DNA from: Actinomycetota bacterium
Lineage (GTDB): Bacteria > Actinomycetota > Thermoleophilia > Gaiellales > Gaiellaceae
Assembly: GCA_003161615.1 (NCBI GenBank)
Contig: PMOB01000010.1
Span: 62,001-126,000, forward strand
Length of the DNA: 64,000 bases
Direction of reading: 5' to 3'
The translations under genes were made by a program, and so were the position numbers. Below, piece after piece: positions 1 to 8,356 of the stretch (the first letter of the stretch is position 1; the number at the start of each line of letters is the position of its first letter). A model generated the notes under the pieces. The model saw only the letters and a list, made by a program, of their open reading frames with translations, did no database searches and was not told the DNA's origin.

Positions 1-489
1 GCGTACGGGACGATGGGCGGCGCCGAGCGGCTGTGGTGGCTGCTCCGCCATTTCGGACACGACGACTGCGCCGTCGTGATCGGCGGCATCGCGGCGTGGG
101 GCGGCCAGCTGCGTGCCGGCGATGAGGAGATCGAGCCCGCCGAATTCGTCCCGCGCGAGCGCGAAGGCGACACGATCACGGCAGAGGAGATCGTCCGCCG
201 CCTGGCCGATCCGTCGCTCCTGCGCGTCGATGCGCGGACCGCCAACCGCTGGCGCGGCGAGCCGAACGAGATCGACGACCCGCCGGGCCGGATTCCGGGC
301 GCAGCCAACGCGCCGTGGAACGAGCCGCTGCCGGAGCTGCCCGCGGGAGAGCTCGCCGCCTACTGCGGCTCTGGCGTCAGCTCATGCGTCACCCTCCACC
401 GCGCCTGGCTCGCGGGCCGCGAAGGCCGGCTCTACCCCGGCTCGTGGAGCGAGTGGTCGAAGCGCGGCCTGCCGCTCGAGCGCGGCTAG
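1..489 (+). CDS. Sulfurtransferase (rhodanese family), C-terminal part, 5' end outside window
   Basis: The reading frame is open to the first base of the window, so the start lies upstream. The visible part has the end of one rhodanese domain and a complete second domain with the active-site loop YCGSGVSS, whose cysteine (about residue 123 of the visible portion) would carry the persulfide. Tandem rhodanese domains with the catalytic Cys in the second are typical of thiosulfate/3-mercaptopyruvate sulfurtransferases, which move sulfane sulfur to cyanide or thiols in the cytoplasm. The loop CGSGVSS is closer to thiosulfate sulfurtransferases than to the CGSGVTA of mercaptopyruvate enzymes, but I would not fix the substrate. 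Its stop overlaps the convergent aminotransferase gene by four bases. Confidence 0.88.
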   Translation, partial: AYGTMGGAERLWWLLRHFGHDDCAVVIGGIAAWGGQLRAGDEEIEPAEFVPREREGDTITAEEIVRRLADPSLLRVDARTANRWRGEPNEIDDPPGRIPGAANAPWNEPLPELPAGELAAYCGSGVSSCVTLHRAWLAGREGRLYPGSWSEWSKRGLPLERG

Positions 490-1850
490 CGGCGGACGCC
501 GGCGCTCGCGGCTGAGAGCGCGAACTTCGTCAGCGACTTCGGCATCCGCTGCGCGGACTTGACCGTGGCGTGGAGGGCTTCTGCGAACTCCTCGACGTCC
601 TCGTCCGAGAGGCAGAGCGGCGGCAGCACCTTGACGACGGCCATGTTGTGGCCGGCGACCTGGGTGAGGATCCGGTGCCGCGTGAAGAGCGGCACGACGA
701 CGAGCTGCGCGAAGAGTCCCTTCTGCATCCGCTCGATCAGCCGCCAGGACGTCCGCCCGGATTTCGGCTCGGTGAACTCGATTGCCCACATCAGCCCGAG
801 CCCGCGCACCTCGCTCGCGACCTCGAAGTCCTCGACGAGCGGCCGGGTCAGCTTGAGCAGCTTCTCGCCGAGGCGGGCGCTCTCCTCCACCAGCCGGCGG
901 TCGCGCAACTCCTGGAGCGTTGCGAGGCCGGCCGCCATGCCGAGCTCGTTCGGCGCGAACGTCGAGCCGTGGGAGACCGCGTGCTCCATCGAGTCGAACA
1001 CGGCCTCGTGCACCGCGCGCGACATGAGCAGCCCGCCGACGGGGACGTAGCCGCCGGAGAGCGACTTCGCGACCGGAACGAGATCCGGCTCGAGCCCCCA
1101 GTGCTCGAACGCGAACATCCGGCCCGTCCGGCCGAAGCCGGTCTGCACCTCGTCGACGGCGAACAGCGTCCCGTAGCGGCGGCACAACTCCTGCGCGCCC
1201 TGGAGATAACCGTCCGGCGGCAGATGGACGCCCTTCCCCTGGATCGGCTCGACGAGGAAGATCGCGACGTCCTCGCGCCGCAGCTCGGCCTCGAGCGCGC
1301 CGAGGTCGCCGAACGGCACCTGCGCGAAGCCGGGCAGGAGTGGCTGGAAGCGGTCGGTGAACTCGGGACAGCCGTTTGCCGAGAGGGCGCCGAGGGTCAA
1401 CCCGTGGAAGCCGTGCTCGCACGAGATCACGCGCTCGCGCTTCGTCGCGGCGCGGCCAAGCTTCAGCGCCGCCTCGACCGCCTCGGTGCCGGTGCTCGTG
1501 AAAAGACAGCGCTCGATCCGTCCGCCGGCGAGCTCGATGAGCTGCTCGGCCAGCAGGCCGGGGAGAAGAGTCGTCCCCATCGCGAGCATCCCGGGCGTCT
1601 CGAGCTCGAGCGCCTCGACGAGTGCCGCCCGCACGCGCGGGTTGTTGCGGCCGACGTTGTACATCCCGAAGCCGCCGAGCATGTCGAGGTAGCGCTTGCC
1701 GTCCTCATCGAAGAGATAGGCGCCTTCGGCGCGCGCCCACGTCCGGTCGAAGTCGATCGTTCGGAGAACGCGGACGAACTGCGGGTTGATCGAGCGCGCC
1801 CAGAGGTCGAGATCCTCGCCGCGCCGTGCGTCGAGCAGCTCCCGCAACAT
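486..1850 (-). CDS. Class III pyridoxal-phosphate aminotransferase
   Basis: A 454-residue protein with the whole class III aminotransferase fold. It shows the PLP phosphate-binding stretch STGTEAVEAALKLGR, the HGFHGLTLGALS segment, the VDEVQTGFGRTG motif holding the PLP-contacting Asp, and VAKSLSGGYVPVGG with the Schiff-base lysine. Family members transfer the terminal amino group of ornithine, putrescine, 4-aminobutyrate or similar diamines to 2-oxoglutarate or pyruvate. The sequence resembles putrescine/ornithine-type enzymes, but the substrate cannot be settled from motifs. The start ATG lies close to a tRNA-Arg gene that follows on the opposite strand. This is ordinary chromosome outside the island. 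Confidence 0.9.
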   Translation of the reverse strand: MLRELLDARRGEDLDLWARSINPQFVRVLRTIDFDRTWARAEGAYLFDEDGKRYLDMLGGFGMYNVGRNNPRVRAALVEALELETPGMLAMGTTLLPGLLAEQLIELAGGRIERCLFTSTGTEAVEAALKLGRAATKRERVISCEHGFHGLTLGALSANGCPEFTDRFQPLLPGFAQVPFGDLGALEAELRREDVAIFLVEPIQGKGVHLPPDGYLQGAQELCRRYGTLFAVDEVQTGFGRTGRMFAFEHWGLEPDLVPVAKSLSGGYVPVGGLLMSRAVHEAVFDSMEHAVSHGSTFAPNELGMAAGLATLQELRDRRLVEESARLGEKLLKLTRPLVEDFEVASEVRGLGLMWAIEFTEPKSGRTSWRLIERMQKGLFAQLVVVPLFTRHRILTQVAGHNMAVVKVLPPLCLSDEDVEEFAEALHATVKSAQRMPKSLTKFALSAASAGVRR

Positions 1851-1910
1851 GGATTGAGCCTAGCTCAGCCCGAACGGCCGGTCCGCGCGCCCCGGCACAA
1901 TGTCGCCGGC

Positions 1911-1982
1911 GCCCCCGTAGCTCAGTGGATAGAGCAGCGGTTTCCTAAACCGCGTGCGCAAGTTCGATTCTTGCCGGGGGCA
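1911..1982 (+). tRNA. tRNA-Arg (anticodon CCU)
   Basis: The sequence folds as a 72-nt cloverleaf. The acceptor pairs gcccccg with cgggggc, with discriminator A. There is a four-pair D stem, an anticodon stem gcggt/accgc with loop ttcctaa (anticodon CCT) and a T stem gcaag/cttgc with loop ttcgatt. CCA is not encoded. The gene is intact and is the integration target of the island to its right: its 3' part is repeated at 39717-39758. Confidence 0.96.
1941..1982 (+). other. attL: 3' half of tRNA-Arg, left island boundary
   Basis: These 42 bases, from the anticodon loop to the tRNA 3' end, recur at 39717-39758. The first 19 bases are identical (tttcctaaaccgcgtgcgc). The remaining differences fall mainly in the T stem, where they compensate: gcaag/cttgc here, gcgtg/cacgc there. 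Integration into the 3' half of tRNA genes by tyrosine recombinases, which restores the tRNA, is a well-known pattern. The assignment as attL is an inference from the repeat and from the integrase beside the other copy. Confidence 0.88.
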
Positions 1983-2012
1983 TCCGCCTAGTCGTCTCTC
2001 ACACCGGCGGAC

Positions 2013-3308
2013 CTATCGGCCGATTGGAAGCCCCACATCTTCTCGCTGCGGCGTTCGCCCCCGATGGCGGTCCAGCGTGAGCTTCTCCATCACTCCCAAC
2101 AGGTAGTGGGTGACTCTGACCGCATCGAGGTAGTCCTCGAGAAAGAGGAGGTAGTTGACCCGGTTGCCTTGGTCGTCGACAACAGCCTGCGCCCGAAAAT
2201 CGAAGCCGACGAGGCGGTGGCCGATCTCGTTTCGCGTACGGCGGTTAATCGCCTCGATGAAGGGTCTCGCGACGGGAAGCTCGTCCGCGATAAACGCACG
2301 CCTCGCCGCTGCTGTCTGATTAAGGATCCTCGCTGGCGATCGGACTTCTCCGTCAGCCCACTTCGCCGGATCTCCACGGTGGCGAAGGTTCAGGAGAATC
2401 CCAAGGTACGCCAGCGTGCGCGAGGCGAGTTCGAATACATCCTGATAGCGAGCCGCGACCTGAGCGAAGTCGTCGCGCATGACCTGGAACTCGTTGATCC
2501 GCTCGCGATGCGGGGCGTCCACGCACTCCCAGAGTATCGGGGCCAGCAACGCATCGTGGGCCGAGAGGCAGGCAGTGGCGGTCTCAACGACTCGCCGTCG
2601 GTGCTCGCCAAGGCCACGATCTGCGAACAATTCGTCGAGGAGCGACTGGTAGCGGTCTCCGTATGCCCGCTCACATTCCACGCCGAGGTCGATCACCTCG
2701 GCCACCGCAAGCGAACGAGGCTCAATCGGGCCGAGGGGGATATACATCATCGCCGCAAGTCGGCCAAGCCGGTATACGGGGTCGTAAGCCTGAAGCTCGG
2801 GCACGTCGCTGGCGGGCACCGCTCGGAGTGCATCGGGGAGGCGTTCCAAATCCCCTGCTCCGAAGAGCGAGAGGGCCCTCCGGAGGGAGGGGAAGAATCG
2901 CTCGCGCATCGTGCGGAGTTCCTCGATGCGGCCCCGTAGCTCGAGGGTCTCGTCTTGTCCGCAGAGCTCGGTTGACAGGAGGAACGGCGACATGAACGCC
3001 TCTTTCGCGGGGATCCCTTGTAAGGAGGTCGGCACAGGCAGATCTGTGTAGACCGTCACAGCGACGGCGTCGGCTTCCCGGTCGTCGCTGTAGGGCAGCT
3101 CGTGGAAATCCTCAGAGCGCAGCTCGAGTCGCGGGCCACGCGCCTCCGTGTCAGTCACTCCGCCGGCCTCCGCATAGAGCACGCCGCGCAGCTCGACTCC
3201 GCAGATGGGACACCCGAGGACGAAACCCTGCTCGCCCCCGGCGACTCCGATTCTGAGGACAAACGGGAATCCGCAGGTCTGACACTCGACGTGATGCCGC
3301 GAGATCAC
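2013..3308 (-). CDS. Zinc-ribbon and HEPN-like protein, candidate abortive-infection factor
   Basis: A 431-residue protein I do not recognise by name. The N-terminus carries a zinc ribbon (C9, C12, C33, C36). The C-terminal third is helical and contains RTRNEIGH, in which R359-x4-H364 fits the Rx4-6H signature of HEPN ribonuclease domains. The middle is helix-rich without a recognisable motif. HEPN proteins with this motif are commonly RNA-cleaving toxins in phage defence and toxin-antitoxin systems; that role here is inference. It sits alone between the tRNA-Arg gene and a second att-like copy at 3391, as if it were the whole cargo of a small insertion. No antitoxin gene is evident next to it. 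Confidence 0.7.
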   Translation of the reverse strand: MISRHHVECQTCGFPFVLRIGVAGGEQGFVLGCPICGVELRGVLYAEAGGVTDTEARGPRLELRSEDFHELPYSDDREADAVAVTVYTDLPVPTSLQGIPAKEAFMSPFLLSTELCGQDETLELRGRIEELRTMRERFFPSLRRALSLFGAGDLERLPDALRAVPASDVPELQAYDPVYRLGRLAAMMYIPLGPIEPRSLAVAEVIDLGVECERAYGDRYQSLLDELFADRGLGEHRRRVVETATACLSAHDALLAPILWECVDAPHRERINEFQVMRDDFAQVAARYQDVFELASRTLAYLGILLNLRHRGDPAKWADGEVRSPARILNQTAAARRAFIADELPVARPFIEAINRRTRNEIGHRLVGFDFRAQAVVDDQGNRVNYLLFLEDYLDAVRVTHYLLGVMEKLTLDRHRGRTPQREDVGLPIGR

Positions 3309-3390
3309 TAACCAACTCTGCCTGGTCCCTCGTGCGTGCGACTGCTCTGCGCACGACCTCAGATCGGCTTGGCTGGGCGGTTCTACGGCC

Positions 3391-3415
3391 TCCTAACCGC
3401 GTGCGCATGTTCGAT
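3391..3415 (+). other. Degenerate copy of the tRNA-Arg att core
   Basis: The sequence tcctaaccgcgtgcgcatgt plus five more bases matches the anticodon-loop-to-T-loop part of the tRNA-Arg at 1942-1969, with one A missing from the aaa run and one changed base. The acceptor end is not preserved well. It separates the HEPN gene from the restriction-like region, as expected for the junction between two islands inserted one after the other at the same tRNA. Confidence 0.7.
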
Positions 3416-3578
3416 CATGGCGTCGGCATGCTCGCCGCTGCTGTCCAGAGCGTCCTTGAGCGCGGGGCTTCACTGCTGCCGCATCATTGACTTTTCGTAT
3501 TGCGTACCGACCGGTCGTCTGCTCGAGTTCGAGCGGCGTGGCCTGGACCGCGAGCGGCAGGCGCGCTACGGTCCTGTG

Positions 3579-4313
3579 ATGCCGGTGGCCAAGACTGCGA
3601 TCGAGTGGACGGAGGCGACGTGGAATCCGGTGACGGGGTGCTCGAAGGTGAGCCCCGGCTGCGCGCACTGTTACGCGGAGACTCTGAGTCGTCGCTTCCG
3701 CTGGACGGATCGGCCCTGGACGCCTGCGAACGCGGCTGAGAACGTCCGCCTGCGTCCGGAGCGACTCGACCAGCCGCTGCGCTGGCGTCGGCCGCGGATG
3801 ATCTTCGTGAACTCGATGAGCGACCTCTTTCATGAGCTCGTGCCCGCCTCGTTCATCGAGGACGTGTTCGCGGTGATGGCGGAGGCACACTGGCACACGT
3901 TCCAGGTCTTGACGAAGCGCGCGGAGCGGCTGGCCGAGCTCGCGCCCTCGCTTGACTGGCCGGAGAACGTGTGGATGGGCGTCTCAGTCGAGAACAGCCG
4001 GTGGGCGCACCGTGCCGACTTCCTCCGCGATGTGCCGGCGGCCGTGCGCTTCATCAGCGCCGAGCCACTGCTCGGCCCCGTCGACGCGCTGGCGCTCGAC
4101 GGGATCGACTGGGTGATCGCGGGTGGCGAGTCCGGTCCGCACCACCGACCCGTCCGCGAGGCGTGGGTGCTCGATCTTCGAGACCGCTGCGTCGACGCCG
4201 GCGTCGCCTTCTTCTTCAAGCAGTGGGGTGGGAGGACGTCGAAGGTCGGCGGCCGAGAGCTCGACGGCCGCGAATGGTCGGAGATGCCCGAGACGCGTCT
4301 CGCTGTGGTCTAG
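3579..4313 (+). CDS. DUF5131 (Gp37/Gp68) family protein, radical-SAM-like
   Basis: A 244-residue protein starting at the ATG of MPVAKTAIEWTEATWNP, which matches the family's usual beginning; the open frame upstream is not needed. The three cysteines C21, C28 and C31 (GCSKVSPGCAHCYA) form the family's three-Cys motif, thought to bind an iron-sulfur cluster as in radical-SAM proteins. Further conserved stretches are NSMSDLFHE, LTKRAERL, ISAEPLLGP and VIAGGESGP. The family occurs in phages and islands, often beside a partner called TcmP. Here that partner is the convergent gene, with stops overlapping by four bases. The biochemical role is not established; a nucleic-acid or nucleotide modification role is a guess. 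Confidence 0.88.
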   Translation: MPVAKTAIEWTEATWNPVTGCSKVSPGCAHCYAETLSRRFRWTDRPWTPANAAENVRLRPERLDQPLRWRRPRMIFVNSMSDLFHELVPASFIEDVFAVMAEAHWHTFQVLTKRAERLAELAPSLDWPENVWMGVSVENSRWAHRADFLRDVPAAVRFISAEPLLGPVDALALDGIDWVIAGGESGPHHRPVREAWVLDLRDRCVDAGVAFFFKQWGGRTSKVGGRELDGREWSEMPETRLAVV

Positions 4314-5539
4314 GCGGCGCGTCGGATCGGCACGACCTTCGCGCCTTCGGTCGTCTCGGGCGTCGGGGCCTTCGGTAGCGAGATCATCTCGTGCGGGTCG
4401 GCGGCCGCGTTCTTCGTCTTCTCGCGCACGAGCCGATCGTCTTTGCAGAGGCCCTTGATCACGCGCCAGGGGACGTTCGACTTGACGCGGCCGAAGTACC
4501 GTGAGAGGAGCAACTCCTCGATTACACCCTCCGGCAACGTTCCGCCGGGCACAGTACCGAGGTAGTCGAGCACCTCCTCCGCCATCTCAGCCTCGGCGCG
4601 GGTGAGCTGGGCGGCGAGTTCGGCGTCGACGAACCCCTCGATCGTTCCCTCGGGGTACTCGCGTCGGAACAGGATCTCGTTGACCTTCACGACCTCGTCG
4701 TTCATCAGCTGGTACGGCTTGCGGTCGTCGCTTGCGTGCAGGAGCCAGTACTTGACGGGGCCTCCGTAGCGCGAGCGGACCGGGCAGTAGCACTTCCACC
4801 GGTGGCGCGAGCCGATGACGTTCTCGAAGAAGAGCTTCATGTACCGGCGCTCGCGCTCCTCGCGGTGGTCCTCGCCTGCGAGTTCGGGCTCGACTGCGAT
4901 CTCGCGCCAGTCGCGCCCGTTGAACACGCGGTCCATCGTCATGACGCCTCGCTGGGCCGGAGCGATCCTGGGATTCGGGACGCCGGCGGGAGTGAGCCAG
5001 CCTCCGGTCCGGTGGACCCCCGCCATGTGAAGGACGATAAGGAGGTCGGTCTTCCCCTTCCGCTCCAGGAGAGGTCGCCAGAGATCGGCCGGGATCGTCG
5101 CGACGCCGATCGGGTCGAGCAGGATCAGGGCCGGCGAGTCGCCGAGCGCTTCCACGATCTCCGGCACGTGGCGCGCGAAGTTCCCGTGGAGCGTCCTGAC
5201 GTGCGGCTCGAAGGACGCGACCGCCTGCACGAGTGACTCGTAATTCCTCCGATTCTTCTCGCAGCAGATGACGCGCATCGTCTTGTTGGGGCCCCGCTCG
5301 CTGGTGTAGAGCTGCGCGTGGCGGGCGAGGATGCGAGCCGAGCCCTCGGCGATCTCCTCCCCCGTATCGGGGTTCGTGTACGTCCCCGCGCCGGCGCACG
5401 CGTCGACGGCGACGAGGTGGCCGTACGCGGTGCCGAGGATGCGGGGCCAGAGGTAGGCGTAGTCGGTGAGGATCAGGTGCTTGATCCACTGCCAGTCGCG
5501 GTACTCGTCGAACTGCGCTTCGTCGCGATTGCGGCCCAT
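4310..5539 (-). CDS. tcmP: Three-Cys-motif partner protein TcmP
   Basis: A 409-residue protein beginning MGRNRDEAQFDEYRDWQW. The longer open frame upstream encodes low-complexity sequence and is rejected. The N-terminal half looks Rossmann-like: VDACAGAGTY resembles a methyltransferase glycine motif, CCEKN could hold the ribose-binding acidic residue, and ALILLDPIG sits where catalytic DPPY-like motifs do. The C-terminal half is winged-helix-like. TcmP proteins are named for co-occurrence with the three-Cys-motif protein, as here. It lies downstream of the cytosine methylase on the same strand, after a gap of about 220 bases, so it could be the last gene of the restriction-like operon. Activity is unknown. 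Confidence 0.82.
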   Translation of the reverse strand: MGRNRDEAQFDEYRDWQWIKHLILTDYAYLWPRILGTAYGHLVAVDACAGAGTYTNPDTGEEIAEGSARILARHAQLYTSERGPNKTMRVICCEKNRRNYESLVQAVASFEPHVRTLHGNFARHVPEIVEALGDSPALILLDPIGVATIPADLWRPLLERKGKTDLLIVLHMAGVHRTGGWLTPAGVPNPRIAPAQRGVMTMDRVFNGRDWREIAVEPELAGEDHREERERRYMKLFFENVIGSRHRWKCYCPVRSRYGGPVKYWLLHASDDRKPYQLMNDEVVKVNEILFRREYPEGTIEGFVDAELAAQLTRAEAEMAEEVLDYLGTVPGGTLPEGVIEELLLSRYFGRVKSNVPWRVIKGLCKDDRLVREKTKNAAADPHEMISLPKAPTPETTEGAKVVPIRRAA

Positions 5540-5762
5540 GATGGGTGGACCATCGTAGGAGCCGGTCCCGACGGCAACCAGGAAAGCTCGCGTTCTCACG
5601 GGTAGCGGTGCGTCTTGGGCGGCCGACGGGGGATGGTCATGGCCGCCGGACGCTCGAGGACACGCTTTCAGTCTTTGGGGGGCGTTGGAGGCGTCCGCGT
5701 CTGGCTGTGGCTTGTGCAGTCGCGGTCGCGTCGGTGGTCTTGGTTGGGGCGGGAGCAGCTGG

Positions 5763-6833
5763 TCAGGCAGCGCGCCTGCAGTCGCTCTGGTTTGCGACGT
5801 CGAGTGATTCTGCCAGCACATGCGCGACGGCCGTCGCAAGCACGGGTGGCACTGCGTTCCCGATCTGCTTGGCGACTTCCGTCCACTTCTGTCCATCGGG
5901 GAAAATGAAGTCGTCGGGGAAGCTCATGCAGCGGGCGGCCTCGCGGATCGTGATCGGCCGATCTTCTTCGGGGTGCAGGTAGCGGCCTTTCTCGGGTTTG
6001 TAGAACTCGGTTCGGATCGTGAACGCGGGGCGGTTCCAGTAGAGCCGTCCGAAGACATCGGTGGTGCCCTTCGGCTTGTTCCGCCAGCAGCGGGGTACGA
6101 GGTGGCCGAGTCCGTCGGCGTCAAGTGCGTCCTGCATCTGGAAGCGGTTTCCGCCGTTGGGCGGGACGTGTTGGTAGCGGATGATCGTTTCTGGGCGCGG
6201 GTTGCGGCCGATGTGCCAGTTCTTGCCGTTTGGCTTTCGCGGGAGCCCACGCGCGGCTTCGCGAAAGGTCACCCAAGGCTGGTCGCACGGCTGGATCTCC
6301 GTCGCTGGGTCGTGGTGCGTCCGGGTCGGCCAAGGCACTCCTCCTTGGCGGACCCCGATCACAATCGCGCGTCGGCGGCGTTGTGGAACGCCATAGTCCG
6401 CGGCGTTGAGGATCTCGCCTTCGACGGTGTAGCCGAGCTCCTGTTCGGCCGCGCGCTTGAAGGCTTGGTATTCGTCGGACCGGAGCAGCTCCGGGACGTT
6501 CTCCATCACGAAGGCGGCGGGCTCACCCTCGCGTAGGGCTCGGACGTACTCGCGCCATAGCGCCCGCCGCTCGAGGCCCACGCCACCGCGGTTGAGCGGC
6601 GAGAACCCCTGACAAGGCGGCCCGCCAATCACGACGTCGGCGCGCGGGAAGCGTGCGACGTTCTCGATCTTGTCGGCGACGACATGTTCGGCACCGAAGT
6701 TGGCGGCGTAGGTGGCGGCGGCGTACTCGTCGGCCTCGACCGCGAACAGGGGCTCGAAGCGACCCGTGTCGACGAAGCCGCGCGTCATTCCGCCACAGCC
6801 AGCGAACAGGTCCATCAGACGGAAGATCCTCAT
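5763..6833 (-). CDS. dcm: DNA (cytosine-5) methyltransferase
   Basis: 356 residues from the ATG of MRIFRLMDLF; a TTG four codons upstream is also possible. All the standard m5C methylase motifs are present in order: DLFAGCGGMTRGF (motif I, SAM binding), GGPPCQGFS with the catalytic Cys74 (motif IV), ENVPEL (motif VI), QRRRRAIVIG (motif VIII) and GNAVPPVLA (motif X). The protein would methylate cytosine in a short DNA target. The recognition region between motifs VIII and X gives no readable specificity. Vsr-type and HNH nucleases lie immediately upstream in the same operon, so it is probably the protective methylase of a restriction system. Confidence 0.95.
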   Translation of the reverse strand: MRIFRLMDLFAGCGGMTRGFVDTGRFEPLFAVEADEYAAATYAANFGAEHVVADKIENVARFPRADVVIGGPPCQGFSPLNRGGVGLERRALWREYVRALREGEPAAFVMENVPELLRSDEYQAFKRAAEQELGYTVEGEILNAADYGVPQRRRRAIVIGVRQGGVPWPTRTHHDPATEIQPCDQPWVTFREAARGLPRKPNGKNWHIGRNPRPETIIRYQHVPPNGGNRFQMQDALDADGLGHLVPRCWRNKPKGTTDVFGRLYWNRPAFTIRTEFYKPEKGRYLHPEEDRPITIREAARCMSFPDDFIFPDGQKWTEVAKQIGNAVPPVLATAVAHVLAESLDVANQSDCRRAA

Positions 6834-6846
6834 CGGACGGTCCAAC

Positions 6847-7272
6847 TTAGAGGCGTCCCCGGACGGATCCCGACGTCCCCATGACCGCCTGGATCCGCCC
6901 TACGCAGGTGGCAACGTCCTTCTCGATTTCGAAGTCCCAAATTCGTACAACAGTCCAGCCGAGAGCGGCAAGCTCACTGTCGACGCGCTGGTCGCGGGCC
7001 CGGTTCCCGGAGATTTTCTTGTCCCAGAACTCGCCCGACTGGCCGCGGTAGTAGTCGGGGTGGCCGTGCCAAAAGGCGCCGTCCACGAACACAGCCAGCC
7101 GTGCCCGGTTGAACACGAGGTCGGGTTTGCCTGGAAGAGGGCGGTGGAGACGCCACCCGCGCACTCCGGCGGCGTGTAAGGCTCTGCGCAGCGCGACCTC
7201 AGGTTGGGTGTTCCTCGTGCGGACACGCGCCATGAGCGCGCTCCTCTTCTCCGGCGTCAGCTTGTCCGGCAT
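6847..7272 (-). CDS. vsr: Very short patch repair (Vsr)-type endonuclease
   Basis: A 141-residue protein starting MPDKLTPEKRSALMARVR, the characteristic Vsr beginning. PGKPDLVF carries the catalytic Asp51, followed by VFVDGAFWHGHPDYY and VRIWDFEI. In the Escherichia coli enzyme the second motif is HGCFWH; here His-Gly-Cys is Asp-Gly-Ala, a variant seen in many restriction-associated Vsr homologues. Classical Vsr nicks 5' of T:G mismatches left by deamination of 5-methylcytosine. Paired with a methylase it may instead serve as the restriction nuclease. It lies 11 bases downstream of the HNH gene and 13 upstream of the methylase ATG, on the same strand. Confidence 0.92.
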   Translation of the reverse strand: MPDKLTPEKRSALMARVRTRNTQPEVALRRALHAAGVRGWRLHRPLPGKPDLVFNRARLAVFVDGAFWHGHPDYYRGQSGEFWDKKISGNRARDQRVDSELAALGWTVVRIWDFEIEKDVATCVGRIQAVMGTSGSVRGRL

Positions 7273-7283
7273 GCGCCGGGACG

Positions 7284-8201
7284 CTAACGCGCGCGCCGCT
7301 CCGCTTGAAGCCGCTTCTGGAGCTTCGCGGTCTCCTTCAGGTGGTCGGAGTGGCACAGCGTGATGAGGTTCTCCGGCTTGTTCAGCTCGGACGCTGGCAA
7401 TGCGTCGAGCTGCTCCGCTACCGCGCTCTTGTGGTGGATCTCCAGGTAGAACCGCGTGTCGCCCGCCTTTTGAGCGGTCTCACGGTTGCGTCCACAGACT
7501 TGGCACGTGTAGTTGTCGCGCTTGAACACCTTTTCGCGCACGCCCTCCTCGTACAACCGCTGGCGGATGTCGAGGCGATCGGCCAGGTCCATTGAGACGA
7601 GCCGGTACTCACCGATTCCGAGATCTTCCTCGTCAACCTTTGAGTTGACCGGCCAGCCGTGCTCGTCGCGGAGCTCGCGCACGCGGCGAGCGGCGGACGG
7701 GATCTTCGCTACATACTGGATTGTCTCGCCGTCGACAACCTCACCGACGAACTCCTCGAACATCATCTGAAGGCGCCTGAATCCGCTGGTCTTGGTGCGG
7801 CGGATCCGGTTCAATCGCTTCCAGCGCGCGGCGCGCTCGGCGTTCGGGGTCGCCGACTCCAGCCGGTACATGTCGCCGCTCTCCGTGATGTCGTACCCGT
7901 GTTCAACGCGCAGCTCGCGGATGCGCCGCGCCGATTCCTGAATGCCGCTCGCGAAGCGCAGCTCCTCACTTGACACTCCCTCCCCAACTCGAGCGAGCAA
8001 GTAGTCGCGCAGCTTGTGAAGCGCGCCCTCGCCCTTCTTCGCGCGTGGGCGCGGGCCATACAGCGCGCGTTGCGCTCCAACCGCGTCGGCGAGTGCAAGG
8101 TCGATCTCGTCGCGGTTCCCGTCGCCGCGCTTGGCCGCGTCAGCAGCGCCTTCGAGCCGGCGCGCGGCCTCGCGCAGACGCATGATCGGATCGTCTGCCA
8201 C
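7284..8201 (-). CDS. HNH endonuclease with N-terminal winged-helix-like repeats
   Basis: 305 residues. The C-terminus is a clear HNH nuclease: C233-x2-C236, the HH pair at 256-257, N278, then C283 and H287 (LCHSDH). The N-terminal 210 residues contain two related segments, one around SARRIRELRVEHGYDI and one around AARRVRELRDEHGWPV, which resemble winged-helix DNA-binding domains used for target recognition. This points to a modular restriction nuclease. The gene sits between the GHKL ATPase and the Vsr gene in one transcriptional direction. Presumably it acts on DNA not protected by the downstream methylase. Confidence 0.88.
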   Translation of the reverse strand: MADDPIMRLREAARRLEGAADAAKRGDGNRDEIDLALADAVGAQRALYGPRPRAKKGEGALHKLRDYLLARVGEGVSSEELRFASGIQESARRIRELRVEHGYDITESGDMYRLESATPNAERAARWKRLNRIRRTKTSGFRRLQMMFEEFVGEVVDGETIQYVAKIPSAARRVRELRDEHGWPVNSKVDEEDLGIGEYRLVSMDLADRLDIRQRLYEEGVREKVFKRDNYTCQVCGRNRETAQKAGDTRFYLEIHHKSAVAEQLDALPASELNKPENLITLCHSDHLKETAKLQKRLQAERRAR

Positions 8202-8356
8202 GCCCGAGGGTTCTCGGCGAGCGCCTCGATGCCTGCCCGACGCGACGGTCCCGAAGCGCCACCAGGGGCGAGGAGGTCGCGCGCCTGGCGTTGCGGGCGG
8301 GCCTCGAACCTGACGCCATTCGGACCGCCGCCCGGCGCCGCACCGCGGATCGTCGC

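Noticed and set aside
570-1991. Plus-strand open frame opposite the aminotransferase
   Set aside because: Shadow of the class III aminotransferase; its end reads through the tRNA-Arg.
5540-5896. N-terminal extension of TcmP
   Set aside because: The extra 119 codons are proline/arginine-rich and not family-like; MGRNRDEAQ is the natural start.
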